Shown here: positions 24,191 through 35,765 of the stretch, one piece after another
Position numbering within the stretch: position 1 is the first letter of the stretch
Layout of the letters: each line of letters opens with the position of its first letter
Assembly (NCBI RefSeq): GCF_030445035.2
Contig: NC_080683.1
Span: 90,605,675-90,669,674 of the forward strand
Length of the DNA: 64,000 nt
Source of the DNA: Dasypus novemcinctus
Lineage: Eukaryota > Chordata > Mammalia > Cingulata > Dasypodidae
Direction: 5' to 3'
The notes under the pieces: model-generated
Told to the model about the DNA's origin: nothing
Database searches by the model: none
What the model saw: the letters and a program-made list of their open reading frames with translations, nothing else
Position numbers and translations under genes: made by a program

Positions 24191-25644
24191 TTGCTTTTCA
24201 TTCTACGGTTCTATTCAAGTGGGAGGGGAAAACACAAGGACAAGAATATTAGAAAATAAGAATCTGGGAAGGGGGATCCATCTTGGAGCCTGGCTACCCT
24301 AGCAGGCTTGAAAAACAGAGACCAGCTAGAAATGGCCAGTTGTTGTTGAAGGATAAGTGATTGTCTGTCATATGAGCATTAAAGAATCTTTCCGTAGAAT
24401 TTAAAATATACTATTAAGTGTATTGGACTAAATTTCATAAACATTTAGTGCTACTGTTGCGACTTCCTGGAATTAATTTACTTTCTCCTCTGAGACTCAA
24501 TTCTTGCAGGCCCTGTTCATGATGAAGTTCCCTGAAGAACAATTTATTCATTAAGTTAAAAAAAAAAAAAGCCTTTTATTCCACCCATGCAAGTACTTTA
24601 TTAAAAGCGTCTCTCTGACTTACATGTAAAAGTCTTTTTTAACAAGCCAAATTGTAGTTCCTTTCAGGGTAGATAAAATTCAGTTCAGTTCATATCAGTA
24701 CCTATTAAGTGCCAACTACGTCCTCACCTCCCCAACCCCCACGCGCACAGTTCAAAATGGGAGACACACAGATGTAAATAAACATGTTTAGCAAAACATG
24801 CCAAGTGTGAGAATGGAGAAGTGCACTGGGTCCCAGGCAGTCTTCTCTTGCCTTGGTCACTCCTTCAAGATTACACATAGAAATGGGCACCTAAGTTTCA
24901 AAAATCACTAGCCTAACATTTTACTCAATCAGCTCTTTGCTTTAAACATTAGGTTGTTGACTAAGTAAAACCGTAGCGTAGGGATTGTCAGGATGTTTTG
25001 TTTTCTCAGCAAACTTCTACCTCCAGTAAAACCTCACTGCTGTTCTGTGAGATATTAACAAAACAAAACAAAACCCTTTCACATTGGCAATATTTATTCC
25101 AAAACTACTCAGGAACATGTATGAGAGGAAATATCAAACACACAGGTACAGCTGTTTTTATTTTCTGTGATACATATTTTTTAAATCAGTAATGATAAGA
25201 ATGTCAAGAAGTTACTTGACAAACCACATTCCTGTGCAGGCTATGTTAGCCCAACAACTGGTGCTGTGCCATAACTTCTATTATGATCACTAGTCTATGT
25301 TAGGTTTATATCTTGTAATTCAGCATGTATTTATGTTTTTCAATGTCAACTGTGTATTTGTACATGAATCAAATTTTGATCATTTCTAATTGTAATTAAT
25401 TTTTTTCATGAGACCCTTCTACGATTTGTTAATCTAAGCCTATCTTATTTTGCATGAGCTCCAGTTGCTGTTCCATCAATATGTTACAGCTTTTAAAATA
25501 TTATACTGCCAAATGAATTTGGGAAATGCAAATCTATCCGTACAAGATCATTTGTGTGGAAGAAACCAGTATGCTTGAGTTTTAATCCAAACTCCATCAC
25601 TTACTACTTAGGTAGAATAAAATATGTAATTAACTAAAACCAGC

Positions 25645-25905
25645 TATGGTTGTCATTCATCATATCCTAGGCACTCATAGGAACAGAGATAGTAAGTGAA
25701 GCTCTGCCTTCAGACAGCATTTCTTTCTTCTAACTGTATTCAGACAACAAATTGAAATGAGTATTTCAGAATCATAGAACTACAGAACAGAAAAAACAAT
25801 GGAGGTCACTAAGTCAAACCTCCATTTAATATCAGCTGAGAATCAGAGAAAGTATCTTGTTTCAGTTCAGGAAGTAGTGATAGAATTATGATCAGAACCT
25901 GTGGT
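25645..25905 (-). repeat. LINE2 and MIR-like fragments
   Basis: 'atatcctaggcactcatagg' followed by 'agctctgccttcagacagca' looks like a reverse L2 end. 'aatcatagaactacagaaca' and 'ggaggtcactaagtcaaacc' resemble an old CORE-SINE-like repeat. Both are diverged and the edges are guesses. Confidence 0.35.
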
Positions 25906-26140
25906 AAATTGCATCAGTGTTCCCAAATATTCATTCCCCTTTCCTATAAAATTAGTCATCATTTCCCCCCACTGCCATGTGACATGTAGTGCCTTTAATA
26001 GGAGGAGTATGTGTCTCCGCCCTATTGACATTGAACTTGGCCATATGCCTTGCTTTGGCCATTGGCATGTAAGTGGACATCATATATGCCAAGGCCAGGC
26101 AGAAGCTTTGAAAATTTGAAGTTCTTTTTTGAATCCCAAA
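25906..26140. repeat. Old interspersed repeat, class uncertain
   Basis: 'aacttggccatatgccttgc' and 'tttggccattggcatgtaag' resemble a common ancient mammalian repeat, but I cannot place the family. Confidence 0.3.
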
Positions 26141-26149
26141 ATATTATGC

Positions 26150-26775
26150 ATCTTCTTAAACAAATCCATTCCTGTGGGTGTGGTACCCTTTGATTGCATT
26201 TTTTATTAGATCACTTTCAATTAGATTTCTTTAGGGAATTTCATTGGATCACGCCAGTGAGGTTGTGACACAGGTTAGGTCTCCACCCTCTAGCTGGGTC
26301 TTATATATACTGAGAACAGAGAGAGAAAAGAGACACAGGGTCAGGAGGCTGTCATTTGATCTTGCCATGTGAAAGAGGACTGTAGGAAGACAGAGCAGCC
26401 CCGAGAGGCTGTGAGAAGTCCAGAGTCTGAAATCAGCAGAGCACAGAAACGCAGAAAGAAGTCCCCTAAGGGCTGGGCTCACAGAGCAAAGCCATTTGCC
26501 CACAGCTGAGACCCTGCAGGCAGTGAGATTTGAGGGGGGGGGGGGGGGGGGAGACAGGGTGTTTGGCATAGATTGGCTGCCATTTTGCTGCACCACATGG
26601 CAGGATGCCAGGGTCACCAGTAGCTGCTGACTTTGATGAGAAAGCATCTCTGATGTTGCTTGTTTGGACATTTTCACAGACTTGGAACTGTAAGTTTTTA
26701 CCTCTAATAGATTTCCCATTTTAAAGGTCACCCCGTTTCTGGATATTGCATTGGCAGCTCTATGGCAAACTAAGG
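26150..26775 (+). mobile_element. LTR-like xenarthran repeat with 18-G run
   Basis: The block starts 'aaatccattcctgtgggtgt' and ends 'ggcagctctatggcaaacta', a form I recall as a recurrent armadillo repeat. Near the end, 'acctctaatagatttcccat' sits where MaLR-like LTRs carry their polyadenylation signal. It contains an uninterrupted run of 18 G at 26534-26551. The 186-codon minus-strand frame at 26249-26809 spans this repeat and is not a gene: it has proline- and serine-rich low-complexity text and no domain. This is a non-coding fossil, and its class is inferred. Confidence 0.45.
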
Positions 26776-27064
26776 CAGAAGCTTTAGCAGTCATCATGTG
26801 GTTTTCCAAGCTCTCTTTTTTTTCCCTCTACCATCAGTTCACATGCCCCAGGGGAGGCTGCTCCTTCAGTCTGGATCCTGGAATGAAGAAACTTGGAGCA
26901 AACAGCTATCTGATCCATTTTCTCACGTGTTTTTGTGAAAGTGAAACGTAAACTTTGTTCTTTGTGGTTGTAAGCCATTGAGATTTTATACTCAGAGTAG
27001 TTTGTAGTTTATATAATATATACTTTACATAATTTATAGTTACAGTAAAGTTATTTTTTACTAG

Positions 27065-27190
27065 AACAAAGCTGAATTATTTAGAAGACCAAAAAGGGTA
27101 AGTGATTTGCTCAAGTTTACACATTTAGGCAGCTTAATGGCAGAACCAGAATTAACACTCATGTCTTTTGACGTCCAGTCCGGTTTCCTC
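27065..27190 (-). repeat. MIR SINE fragment
   Basis: 'aagtgatttgctcaagttta', 'aatggcagaaccagaattaa' and 'cagtccggtttcc' are the reverse complement of central MIR. Confidence 0.6.
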
Positions 27191-27239
27191 TCATTTTTGG
27201 AGCTCCTTAAATGATTAATGTAACCATTGCACAGCATGT

Positions 27240-28200
27240 TTTGCTGTGATATTTAGAACATCACTAAAAGCTATTTACTCTGACTACAGCCCTGTCAAAT
27301 TAATTTGTCCTTATATGCTGAGGGCAATTAACAGGTTATCACCAACCTATGAAATTCTTTCACCCATTGTGGTCCTTACAGATCGTACTGAGCTGGAGCT
27401 GGAGTCGTCCTTCCTCTTTCGGTCTGGGTGGTGTGGGAAAGGGGATTGCCTGAGGCTTGTCCTTTTTCATCCGCTGGTGTTGGCTGCGTCATCATTAAGT
27501 GCCTGTTATCTTGGGTGAGATAGAGGACTCTTGCAACAGTTCCGTTGCCATTGTCTAGTTTTATCTTAGGAACGCTTGGGCTCTTTAACACTTGGTTTCC
27601 CTAAGTAGGTCTTTAAAAGTGATGGCAAATTCTGTCAACATCTCACACCTGTTTTATGTCCTGTCCAATAAAAATCTTTCTAGGAGCTTTCAGAAGCTCA
27701 CTTACTACCGAGTCTCTTTGTGTCCTGTTTCACTTGCCCTTTTAGCTGTTCCCCTCCAGAAGAAATATTGAAAAGTAAACTCCCAATTCAAACCAGAACC
27801 ACTACCTATTAATTATCTTTTCCTTCTGACTTTTATTCTCCATTCAAACTATATGCATAGATTATCTATATTCAACTCAGTTTTTGTCCTATATTCATTT
27901 TGGGATGATTCTTCATCTTGCCACTATTCTAGGTTACTAAAATTTTGAACCTTGAATGCAAGTAAGTGCTTGGTAGTAGGTAAAGCTATGAACCTCTAAA
28001 GGTGCTTGGTATATTCTGAATTACACTAATGATAATTAAGGGGCTTGCCTTGTGAAGAATTACTCTTCTGTTAATACAAAATTGGAATCTTGAGTTTGTG
28101 AAAGTTGGAAGATATATAGATAATATAAAGTGAAGAGGATATTTGGTTAATTAATCATTGTGGACTACCAATCTAAATTATTCATGTAATAGATTTATTG
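27240..28200. other. Unassigned DNA, one LTR-like stretch
   Basis: There is no gene. A segment near 27600-27760 has AATAAA at 27667-27672 followed by a CT-rich section and could be the end of an old LTR. I see no boundaries or direct repeats to support this. Confidence 0.3.
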
Positions 28201-28229
28201 TTTTTATTCCAAACTATAGGAAGATTTCA

Positions 28230-28915
28230 TCTTAGTTCTCCTGCTTATGTCAAAGATAATTTGTTAATCTGTATCTCACACCAATATAATTTCCAAAGGA
28301 ATCAAAAATTTAAATATACAAAATGAAACCATGGAAGATTTAGAAGAAAACACAAGAGAATCCTTTATAACCTTGGAGTACTGGCGGCATTTCTAAATAT
28401 GACTCAAAAATTAGAAGCCGTAAAAGAGAAAGTTGACAAATTCAACAACATTAAAAATAAATCACTTCTGAAGCACAATCACAAAAGCAAGACAAATGAC
28501 AAAATGGCAAATAATTGTTTACAATTTAAATCATAAAAAAACTTATTTTCCTAGTATATAAAGAGCTTCTAAAAATCAGTAATACGAGACCAAGAACCCA
28601 ACAGAAAAGTGGAAAAGTGGGCAAACTATATGAACAGACAGTTCAAAAGTGGAAATATAAATGGCTCTTAAGCATGAACTGATGACTGGCCTCCCTCATA
28701 AGAGAGAAAGAGATGAAAATTAAAATAACACAGATATTCTATTTTTCATCTAAGAAATTGGGAAAAGTCAAAAAATTTGAAAAAAGACCTGTGGGAAAGC
28801 AGGTACTTTTGTATATTGCTGGTAGGAATATACATTTGGACAACCACTATGATAATTTGGCACTATAAACAAATCAAAAGCACACAGAGAGCATTCTTCC
28901 ATGAATTATAAGAAA
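28230..28915 (+). repeat. LINE-1 (L1M type) 3' portion, first segment
   Basis: 'gtatctcacaccaatataat', 'gaaaccatggaagatttaga', 'ttctaaatatgactcaaaaa', 'gaaagttgacaaattcaac' and 'gtatattgctggtaggaata' follow the end of L1 ORF2 and the 3' UTR of older LINE-1 families. There are many stops, with no long frame. The copy resumes at 29150 after an inserted repeat. Confidence 0.65.
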
Positions 28916-29149
28916 TGTGTAATACTAATAAATGGTGTTTATTTAGGGGGGTGTATGGAAAAAATATACCAAATATTAGCTCTTGACCATAGTTAATAGT
29001 AATATTTTGATGATGTCCTTTCATCATCTATAGTAAATGTTCCACAGCAATGCAAGGTGTTGGTGGAGGAGTGGTGTATTAGAATTCTGCACATTATGCG
29101 TGATTGTTTTGTAAGCTAACAATTTTTTAAATTAAAAAAAAGGACACAG
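28916..29149 (+). repeat. Repeat nested inside the LINE-1
   Basis: 'atagttaatagtaatatttt', 'gatgtcctttcatcatctat', 'caatgcaaggtgttggtgga' and an A-rich end at about 29136-29145 form a unit that interrupts the flanking LINE-1. It resembles a frequent xenarthran LINE-1 3' end. It is younger than its host element. Confidence 0.5.
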
Positions 29150-29415
29150 AAATTGTTTTATCAATTCCACTTCTGAGGATATATTCTACACATATAATTG
29201 CCTATTTGCAAACTGACATTTGTATAAATTTATAAATTGAATTGTTTATAACAGCAAAATATTGGAAACAATCTACATGTATACCAATAAAGGACTATTT
29301 ATATTAACTATGGTATATTCTTACAACTAAATGCTCTAAAGCTGTAAAAGAGAATGAGGAAACTATGTACAGATATGAAAAGATTTCCAAGAAATATTGT
29401 TAGTGAAAAAGGGGG
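29150..29415 (+). repeat. LINE-1 (L1M type) 3' portion, second segment
   Basis: It continues the L1 text begun at 28230: 'tatcaattccacttctgagg', 'ataacagcaaaatattggaa' and 'ctatggtatattcttacaac' (the typical 'single-aa change' 3' UTR wording of L1M). Confidence 0.6.
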
Positions 29416-30233
29416 GAGAGGGGATGGGGAGACCAGGCAGAAAAGGGATAAAAATTAGAGACTTATCTCTGAATGGTTTTTATAACTTTCAATCTTTGAA
29501 GCATAGATCTGTACTACCAAATTAAAAAATTTAAATGCCAAAAGAGACAATTTAAAGGGTCAGTGGAGTTAAGCAGAATTAGGAAAGCAGGTTAGTTTAG
29601 TGTCCACTTAACATTAATATAAGTAGAGCGTTAGTTATTATTAGTCCTTTTCTTTTTTAAAAGTCACTCTAGAGAAATGGTGTGGGCTCCGTTAACACTA
29701 GATCTCACAATGTTGCCAAACTAAATCCCAGTAAAGCATGTTCTCACACATTTGAAATACATGAGCCCTGAACAGTACCTTCTGACACCCTCTTAAAGTA
29801 AGTAGGTGAGAAGAACTGGAGGCAATATGGCAATTTATATTTTGGTATTCTGATACATATCCTACAATGCCTGAAGAAATTACTGTATTTTGCATTTCTT
29901 TTTTGGCAAAAGTCGTACTGGTTGGATAATCTATTTCCAACCCTAGTGTTTCACACCTGATTCCTATATTGAGGGAGGACAGTGCTCCATTACTTTGGAA
30001 ATTACTATGGAATGATGACATAACACATTCTAAATATTACAAATAGGACTTTTTTTTTTTCTAGTCGGAATCATTGTCCAGATAACTTACAGCAGGAGCA
30101 GAAACTATGAGATATAAAAGGAAAAGAAGAGGCTCTGGCAATTAATAGTCATTGAATAAATAGAATAAAGAGATAAATAAATTTATTGAGTCTCTACTGC
30201 ATGCAAGGTAAAGTTATAGGCATGTAGGGAGAC

Positions 30234-30288
30234 AGAAAGATTAATAGAATGTGGCACAAAAGGAGAAAGAAAGATTAATAGAATGTGG
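30234..30288. repeat. Short tandem duplication
   Basis: A 21-nt unit, agaaagattaatagaatgtgg, occurs at 30234-30254 and again at 30268-30288 (period 34). It is an ordinary small local duplication. Confidence 0.8.
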
Positions 30289-30334
30289 TTTCTGACTAAA
30301 AGAGCTTAAATTTATAGCAAATAAGAAATACACT

Positions 30335-30745
30335 AGATTCTGACTGTGAGTTTGCTTATTCTAATTTCATATCAGTGAGGTTATACCATAGTTGTTCTTT
30401 TGTGTCTGAATTATTTCACTCAACCTAATGTCTTCCAGGTTCATCTATGTTATAGTCTATTATGCGTATATATCACATTTTGTTTTTCCATTCATCAGTT
30501 AATGTACACTTGGATTGCTTTCATCTTTTGGCAACTGTGAATTATGCCATTATGAGGATTGGTGTGCAAATATCTGTGAAAGTCCCTGCTTTGAAATCTT
30601 TTGGTTATATACCTAGATGTGGGATTGTAGGGTCATATGGTAATTCCATACCTAACTTTCTGAGGAATTACCAAACTGTATTCTGTAGAAACTGTACCAT
30701 TTTACACTTGTACCAGCAATGAATAAGTCTCCCTATTTCTCTGCA
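30335..30745 (-). repeat. LINE-1 3' region (L1M type)
   Basis: 'catcagttaatgtacacttg', 'tttggcaactgtgaattatg', 'tttggttatatacctagatg', 'gtagggtcatatggtaattc' and 'tacacttgtaccagcaatga' are the reverse complement of the L1 ORF2 end and 3' UTR. Confidence 0.8.
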
Positions 30746-30954
30746 TTGATAAACTAGTTTCAGTTTTATTGTTTTTTATCTGAACAGATAGCCTTATACA
30801 TTAAGTAGTTTACTGTTCAAGAAGCCATTTCACGAATTTCTATGACCATGAAGTACCTCTAAAATTGTAATACAGTATACTGAAATAGGAAATGACAAAG
30901 AAATGAATTATTGGGCTAAGGCAGGAAGCTGAAAATAATAATAATAGTCTAATC

Positions 30955-31139
30955 CAGGAGTTCTTAAAATGAGCTTGAAATGAAATTTTTAAAAAAACAT
31001 TCTTGTAGGGACATGTTGGTGCAGGAGTGATATATTTATTAAATAATACACAGTATTGTGTGGACTTAGTAAAGGGTCTGTGGTTTTCACCTGATTGAGA
31101 AAGGGGTTCATGGAATAAAAAGGGTTAAGAACTGTTGCT
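30955..31139 (-). repeat. hAT-like MITE, copy A
   Basis: Reversed, it reads 'cagttcttaaccctttttat', 'tccatgaacccctttctcaa' and 'ccacagaccctttactaagt', the same order as copy B at 32966-33180. It is a short non-autonomous DNA transposon with hAT-style 'ggggttcttaac' termini and no coding capacity. Confidence 0.6.
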
Positions 31140-32017
31140 CTAATCTAAACTAAGTTTTAAACTGAAATTATGCCATTGTAAATGCCCCAAGTTAGGAACA
31201 GAGGATCCTTCAAATAGGTACTTCTGACATTCATCTCAGTACTAATCTTCTTATCTCTGACATCTCTGGAGGACACTGGTTTGACAGATGAATTCTTCCC
31301 AAGTGAAATTCTTCTTGCAGTTGCCACAGATCTTCTCCCAAATCCTCCTCCCTTTTCCCTCCCTCTTACGCTCTCCTGCCTACCGCCCCTCATGCTGTAC
31401 CGCCTCTCACCCAGCCACCCTGTTCTTTCAGCATAGGATTAGGAATGCCAAACCAAACTTGGAGTTTTTAAGGATAGTTTCATCTTTTGGGCTCTGACTA
31501 TAGATCCTGTTCATAGTTAACCTTTTTATTAAAGAACAAAGGTTACCAAAGTTCAACATGTGTTTGGCATTACTTCAAAAGACCTTGTTCTCTGGTAAGT
31601 TAAAGAGACTCTATGAACTTGCAAACCTGCAAGTCAGTAGCCAAAAACATACACCGCATGGATTTGCTACTTTCCTGCAGTGGAAACCTCCCTTTTTCAC
31701 AATGGGTATTTCTTCTCATTTTGGTTGGATTGGCCACAATAGGAAAAGACCTAGAACACCATCAACAGCCAGCTTCAGTTAGGAACTGAGCATTTGCTTG
31801 TGCAAGGTTGGTCTGCCCTCAAAGAAGTCAGCCGGCATCAAATGCCTTCATCCTATAAAGGAGGAGAGGCAAGAGGAACAGCTTGGCTTAACCCTGAGAG
31901 TGCTCAGAGGAAGGAAGTTTTGATGCCAAATTCTAATACGAAGCAGTTTAGTTCTGGCCCTGGTGTATTTTCTTCCTTTAGCCAGAGGCAAACAGAATAC
32001 ACTAAGTTCCTTAAAAT

Positions 32018-32102
32018 ACCTCTCTCTCCCTCTCCCTCTCTCTTTCTTTCTCTCCCCCCACCCTCCTTCTTCTCCCTCTCCTACTCCTTTTCTCCCTCTC
32101 TT
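32018..32102. repeat. CT-rich low-complexity tract
   Basis: Polypyrimidine sequence of CTCTCTCC and CCTTCTCC units. Confidence 0.85.
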
Positions 32103-32416
32103 AATAATACTTAGTACCTCAAAGTGTCATTGGGAGGATCCATAAGTTTGTTACGTGCTTTGAAGGTGAAAAGTAATAGATAAATGCTTAAGTAATACTA
32201 TAAAAGTTCAAATACATGAACTCCAAGCATGCGATTTCAATGGAATGATTGTGAATACACGATCCACAGATAGCTGCACAACTACAGGAACTTCAGCTAA
32301 AGAATCATAACCCACATGACGCTAAGTCTTTAATATCATAGAATGTGTTTTTGGAGTTGAAAAGTTCTCCAAGGGTCATCCGGTGCAAGTCCTTCATTTG
32401 AGAAAAAGTAGGTCTC

Positions 32417-32465
32417 ATGGGCCCAGTACAAGAGCACACAAATGGGCCCAGTACAAGGGCACACA
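32417..32465. repeat. Tandem duplication, 25-bp period
   Basis: atgggcccagtacaagagca at 32417 recurs as atgggcccagtacaagggca at 32442, with one base different. The preceding 32330-32400 may be an old CORE-SINE-like piece. Confidence 0.8.
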
Positions 32466-32965
32466 GATAGGCAGGCACAGATACAGGACAAGAAACCAAG
32501 TCTCCTTAGTACCATCAGTACTTCTTGTATCACTCTATGTTCCCATTTACCTACTAGATGTCAAAAGAATGCTTAATTGAAATGTTGGTGTTTGTGGCTG
32601 CCCATCTGGATACTGGGAAATATGCTGATTTAAAACAATTTTTTTTTTCATTCATAATAAATGTCCTCCTGTAGACATATCTCAACTCTTATTTGTATCT
32701 TGGAAAAGATTTACTTCAAAATTAGAGGAGAATCAATATCCATACTCACATTTTTAATGATTCTCAAAAACTATGCTAGGGTTCCTCTGAATATAGCCAA
32801 ATATGGGTGGGAGGGAATGAGAGAAAATATTTTCATCTGATACCAACCATGACGTCTGTAGAATGAGTAAATGGTCATTGACTCCAATCTCTACACTGAC
32901 AGCTATTCCTTAGCAAATTTCTCAAGTGAGATTCTCTGTGCTACTTTGAAATTATACCTTCTAAA

Positions 32966-33180
32966 GCAGGGGTTCTTAACCTTTTTTGTTCCATGAACCC
33001 CTTTGCCAATCAGGTAAAAACCACAGACCCCTTACTAAGTCCACACTATACTGTGTATTTTTTAATAAATGTATCACACCCATACCAACACATTCCCACA
33101 AGAACAATGGTTTTGTTTTTTGTTTTTCTTTTTTTGAATTTCAATTCAGGCTCACGGATCCATTGTTAAAAACCCCTAAA
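32966..33180 (+). repeat. hAT-like MITE, copy B
   Basis: It begins 'caggggttcttaaccttttt' and ends 'ttgttaaaaacccctaaa', giving imperfect terminal inverted repeats. The interior shares 'ccatgaacccctttgccaat', 'aaaaaccacagaccccttac' and 'taagtccacactatactgtg' with copy A in the opposite orientation. Confidence 0.65.
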
Positions 33181-33350
33181 GAGACAGACATCAAATTATC
33201 TATCAACACAGTAATAATACCCAGCACCATCTGGAGTGTCACATGACTAGAGAGTGTAGTTGGTGGGATGATGATAAGGGGTACATCTTATAACCAGCCC
33301 AGATCTGCCCTGAATTGATGGGACTGCCTAAAGTTCTCTGAAAATTAATT

Positions 33351-33538
33351 AGTGGCCCTTGAACTTTGGGAGGCATCAGAACTGCCTGGACGGGCTTGTT
33401 AAAGTACAGATTTCCAGCTCCATTTCCTGTGTTTGTGATTCAATAGGTCTGGAGTGGACAGGTTATTTGCGTTTCTAACACCGTCCCAAGATGAGGCTGA
33501 TAGGATTTAGGACCGCACTTTTTGAGAAACACTGGACT
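33351..33538 (+). repeat. MER20-like hAT MITE
   Basis: 'cccttgaactttgggaggca', 'tcagaactgcctggacgggc', 'ttgttaaagtacagatttcc', 'gtgattcaataggtctggag' and 'ctttttgagaaacactgg' follow the MER20 consensus from end to end. Confidence 0.75.
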
Positions 33539-33691
33539 AGAGAAACACCATAAGAGTCTGCACATTTTTTGACTCTGGCCTGATTAGCCTTCTGTGTAGA
33601 GACCTGCCCAGAGTGTGAAAAAGTTGACAATTAACCAGGTTAAAGTAATCCCTGCAGATTGGACTTTACAAGTTAAAATAAAAAACATGTG

Positions 33692-33723
33692 TTTTCTTTT
33701 CTTTCTCTTTCTTTCTTTCTTTG
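33692..33723. repeat. (TTTC)n tract
   Basis: TTTC-type units, ending in tttctttctttctttg. Confidence 0.8.
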
Positions 33724-34559
33724 CCCACAGGGTAATGGTTTTTTAAATTGAAATTCTTGCCAACATTTTGAATTCATGATATTTTGTATAAAAATTCAAT
33801 TTCTAGTTTCTCTTTTAAAATGAACACTAGGTCATGGTTCCCCCTTTAAACAAGGCACATGCCAGGGAACAACAGTCTCCACCTGACTTGCTGTTTGCTT
33901 GAGACCACCTCCTGCCTTTGACTTCATACGCCATGTTCAAGCCTCCAAATAAATAATTTTTCAGTTTAGCTCTCTACACAGTTTTATGAAATAAACCAGA
34001 CATGTCACCACTCACTTCATTTTACTGCATTCTATTTGAAAGCAGTTTACTTCTATCAGGAAGAACAGAATGGAATCTCACATCTTTTGCTGCTATCCCT
34101 AGAATTAGCTGGGCAATTTTACATTTTTACTTCATTTCAGAACAGCAAAACGTTATATTAACTTTCCAAGCAGTTCAGAAATAGGAAAATGATTTTTAAA
34201 AGGATATAAGATTTGTTTTATAGAATTGATATTCTCAAATGCATATTTCAATAAATAATGGAATATATTTTATCTTTTTTAAACTTACTTTATTTCTTAA
34301 AACAGTTTGCTGTGATGGGTATGTACTGTCTAATTTTATTTTATTTTACTACTCAATCCTTTTCACCCAAATGTCCTCAATTTTTTTTTTAATTTAAAAT
34401 TTTAAATGATTGTCGATACTTGTAGAGAATTGTTCAAATCCATTTAGGAATGAAATAGAATAACATTAAATTAAATATTCACAGTTCTTTTTATGTACAT
34501 TTATGATAGGATGAGCTTTTTTGGGAGAGAATTTCAAGTTCTTCCTTAATTTGCTGTGG

Positions 34560-34718
34560 TCTTAGGACCAGCAATAACAACAGCACCTGGGGAACTTGTT
34601 AGAATTGCAAATTAGTGGGTCAAACCCCAGACCCACAGAATCAGAAACTCTGGGAATGGGCCCCAGCAAGCCTTCTGGGTAAATGCGGTGCAAAAGAAAG
34701 TTTAAGAACCATTACTTT
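34560..34718 (+). repeat. MER20-like hAT MITE, interrupted at its end
   Basis: 'cctggggaacttgttagaat', 'tgcaaattagtgggtcaaac' and 'cagaatcagaaactctggga' follow a MER20/MER5-type element. Its terminal 'gtttaagaaccattacttt' is the target used by the adjacent DAS SINE, so the SINE is younger. Confidence 0.65.
34704..34718. repeat. Target-site duplication, left, of DAS SINE
   Basis: aagaaccattacttt, paired with 35125-35139 (one mismatch). Confidence 0.85.
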
Positions 34719-35124
34719 GGAGAAGTGGATGTGGCTCAACTGATAGAGCATATGCCTACCATACAGGAGGTCCAGAGTTTGAACCCAAGATCTCCTGGCT
34801 GGTGTGGTAAGCTGGACTACACGCAGTGCTGCTGCATGCAAGGAGTGCTGTGCCATGCAGGGGTGTCCCTTGCGTAGGGGAGGCCCACACGCAAAGAGTG
34901 TGCCCTGCAAGGAGAGCCGCCCCACGGGAAAAAAGAGCAGCCCAGGAGTGGCCACACGGAGAGCTGAAGCAACAAAAAGAGACACAGATTCCCGTTGCCA
35001 CCAAGAATGCAAGCAGACACAGAAGAACAGAAGAACACACAGTGAATGGGCACAAGAGAGCAGACAATGAGGTGGGGGGGGAGGGTTGTTAGGGGAGGGG
35101 AGAGAAATAAATCTTTAAAAGAAA
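34719..35124 (+). repeat. DAS SINE, full-length
   Basis: tRNA-like head 'gaagtggatgtggctcaact' with B-box-like 'gagtttgaacccaaga', a long body containing 'gtgctgctgcatgcaaggag', 'aggagagccgccccacggga', 'cacggagagctgaagcaaca' and 'gagacacagattcccgttgc', a G-rich stretch and the tail 'gagaaataaatctttaaaag'. It is flanked by a 15-bp direct repeat with one mismatch, aagaaccattacttt at 34704-34718 and aagaaccactacttt at 35125-35139. The overlapping open frames on both strands here reflect the GC-rich SINE body. Confidence 0.93.
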
Positions 35125-35139
35125 AAGAACCACTACTTT
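35125..35139. repeat. Target-site duplication, right, of DAS SINE
   Basis: aagaaccactacttt, paired with 34704-34718. Confidence 0.85.
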
Positions 35140-35576
35140 AAACCATCAGATTTGTATGGTAAATCACTGAACCTGTGCAAATAATTGTAATGGATAAAAT
35201 GATAAAATCAAAAGACTTAGTGAAATTGATTGGTGAATAATTTTTAAATATGCTTTTTTCTTTCTTTTTTGGTCAGGATTGTTCTCTGTTCAGCGGTACT
35301 TAAAAGAGAATTTCCTTTTTCATCTTTCTAAAGGAGATTTTGTGTTTTAAAATTTGCTTTCCTAACAAGCTATGTGAACTGTAAAGCAAGTTCTTTATTT
35401 TTAGGCTGATATGAGATGTCATAATGCTAGTAAAAAAGGCAAAGAAAAACCTACAGTGGCATTTTGTCTCATCTCTTTTAAGTATTCTTAAAAGTCAAAT
35501 GTCTGCAGACCATTCAGGAAACTGAGCTGAAGTCCAACTTTTTTATACCTCCCTCCCTCAGCAAGATGATATAATC

Positions 35577-35765
35577 CAATGATTCACAAACATGGCTACT
35601 TTCAAATCACTAGGGAACTTTTAGAAAATAGTCTTGCCTGGTCTCCATCCACAGAAATCCGAATTTGTTGGCCTGAGCTAGGACCAGGACCATTGATATA
35701 TGCTTTTAAAAGCTCAACAGATGTTCTCCTGTGCAATCAGGTTTGAAAACCCTTGCTTTCGTCCT
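35577..35765 (+). repeat. MER5A-like hAT MITE
   Basis: 'gattcacaaacatggctact', 'tcaaatcactagggaacttt', 'tggtctccatccacagaaat', 'gatatatgcttttaaaagct' and 'ggtttgaaaacccttgct' follow the MER5A order, with degenerate terminal inverted repeats. Confidence 0.7.

Noticed and set aside
26249-26809. 186-codon open frame on the minus strand, the longest in the window
   Set aside because: It lies across an LTR-like repeat and a G-homopolymer (giving a proline run), has no domain, and the same repeat type is noncoding elsewhere.
32018-32102. Polypyrimidine tract as a possible splice acceptor
   Set aside because: It is a CT low-complexity repeat with no following exon-like frame.
34641-35092. Cluster of overlapping open frames on both strands
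   Set aside because: All lie in the GC-rich body of a DAS SINE. The same protein-like text recurs at 44.7-45.2 kb and 61.5-62.0 kb because the SINE recurs.
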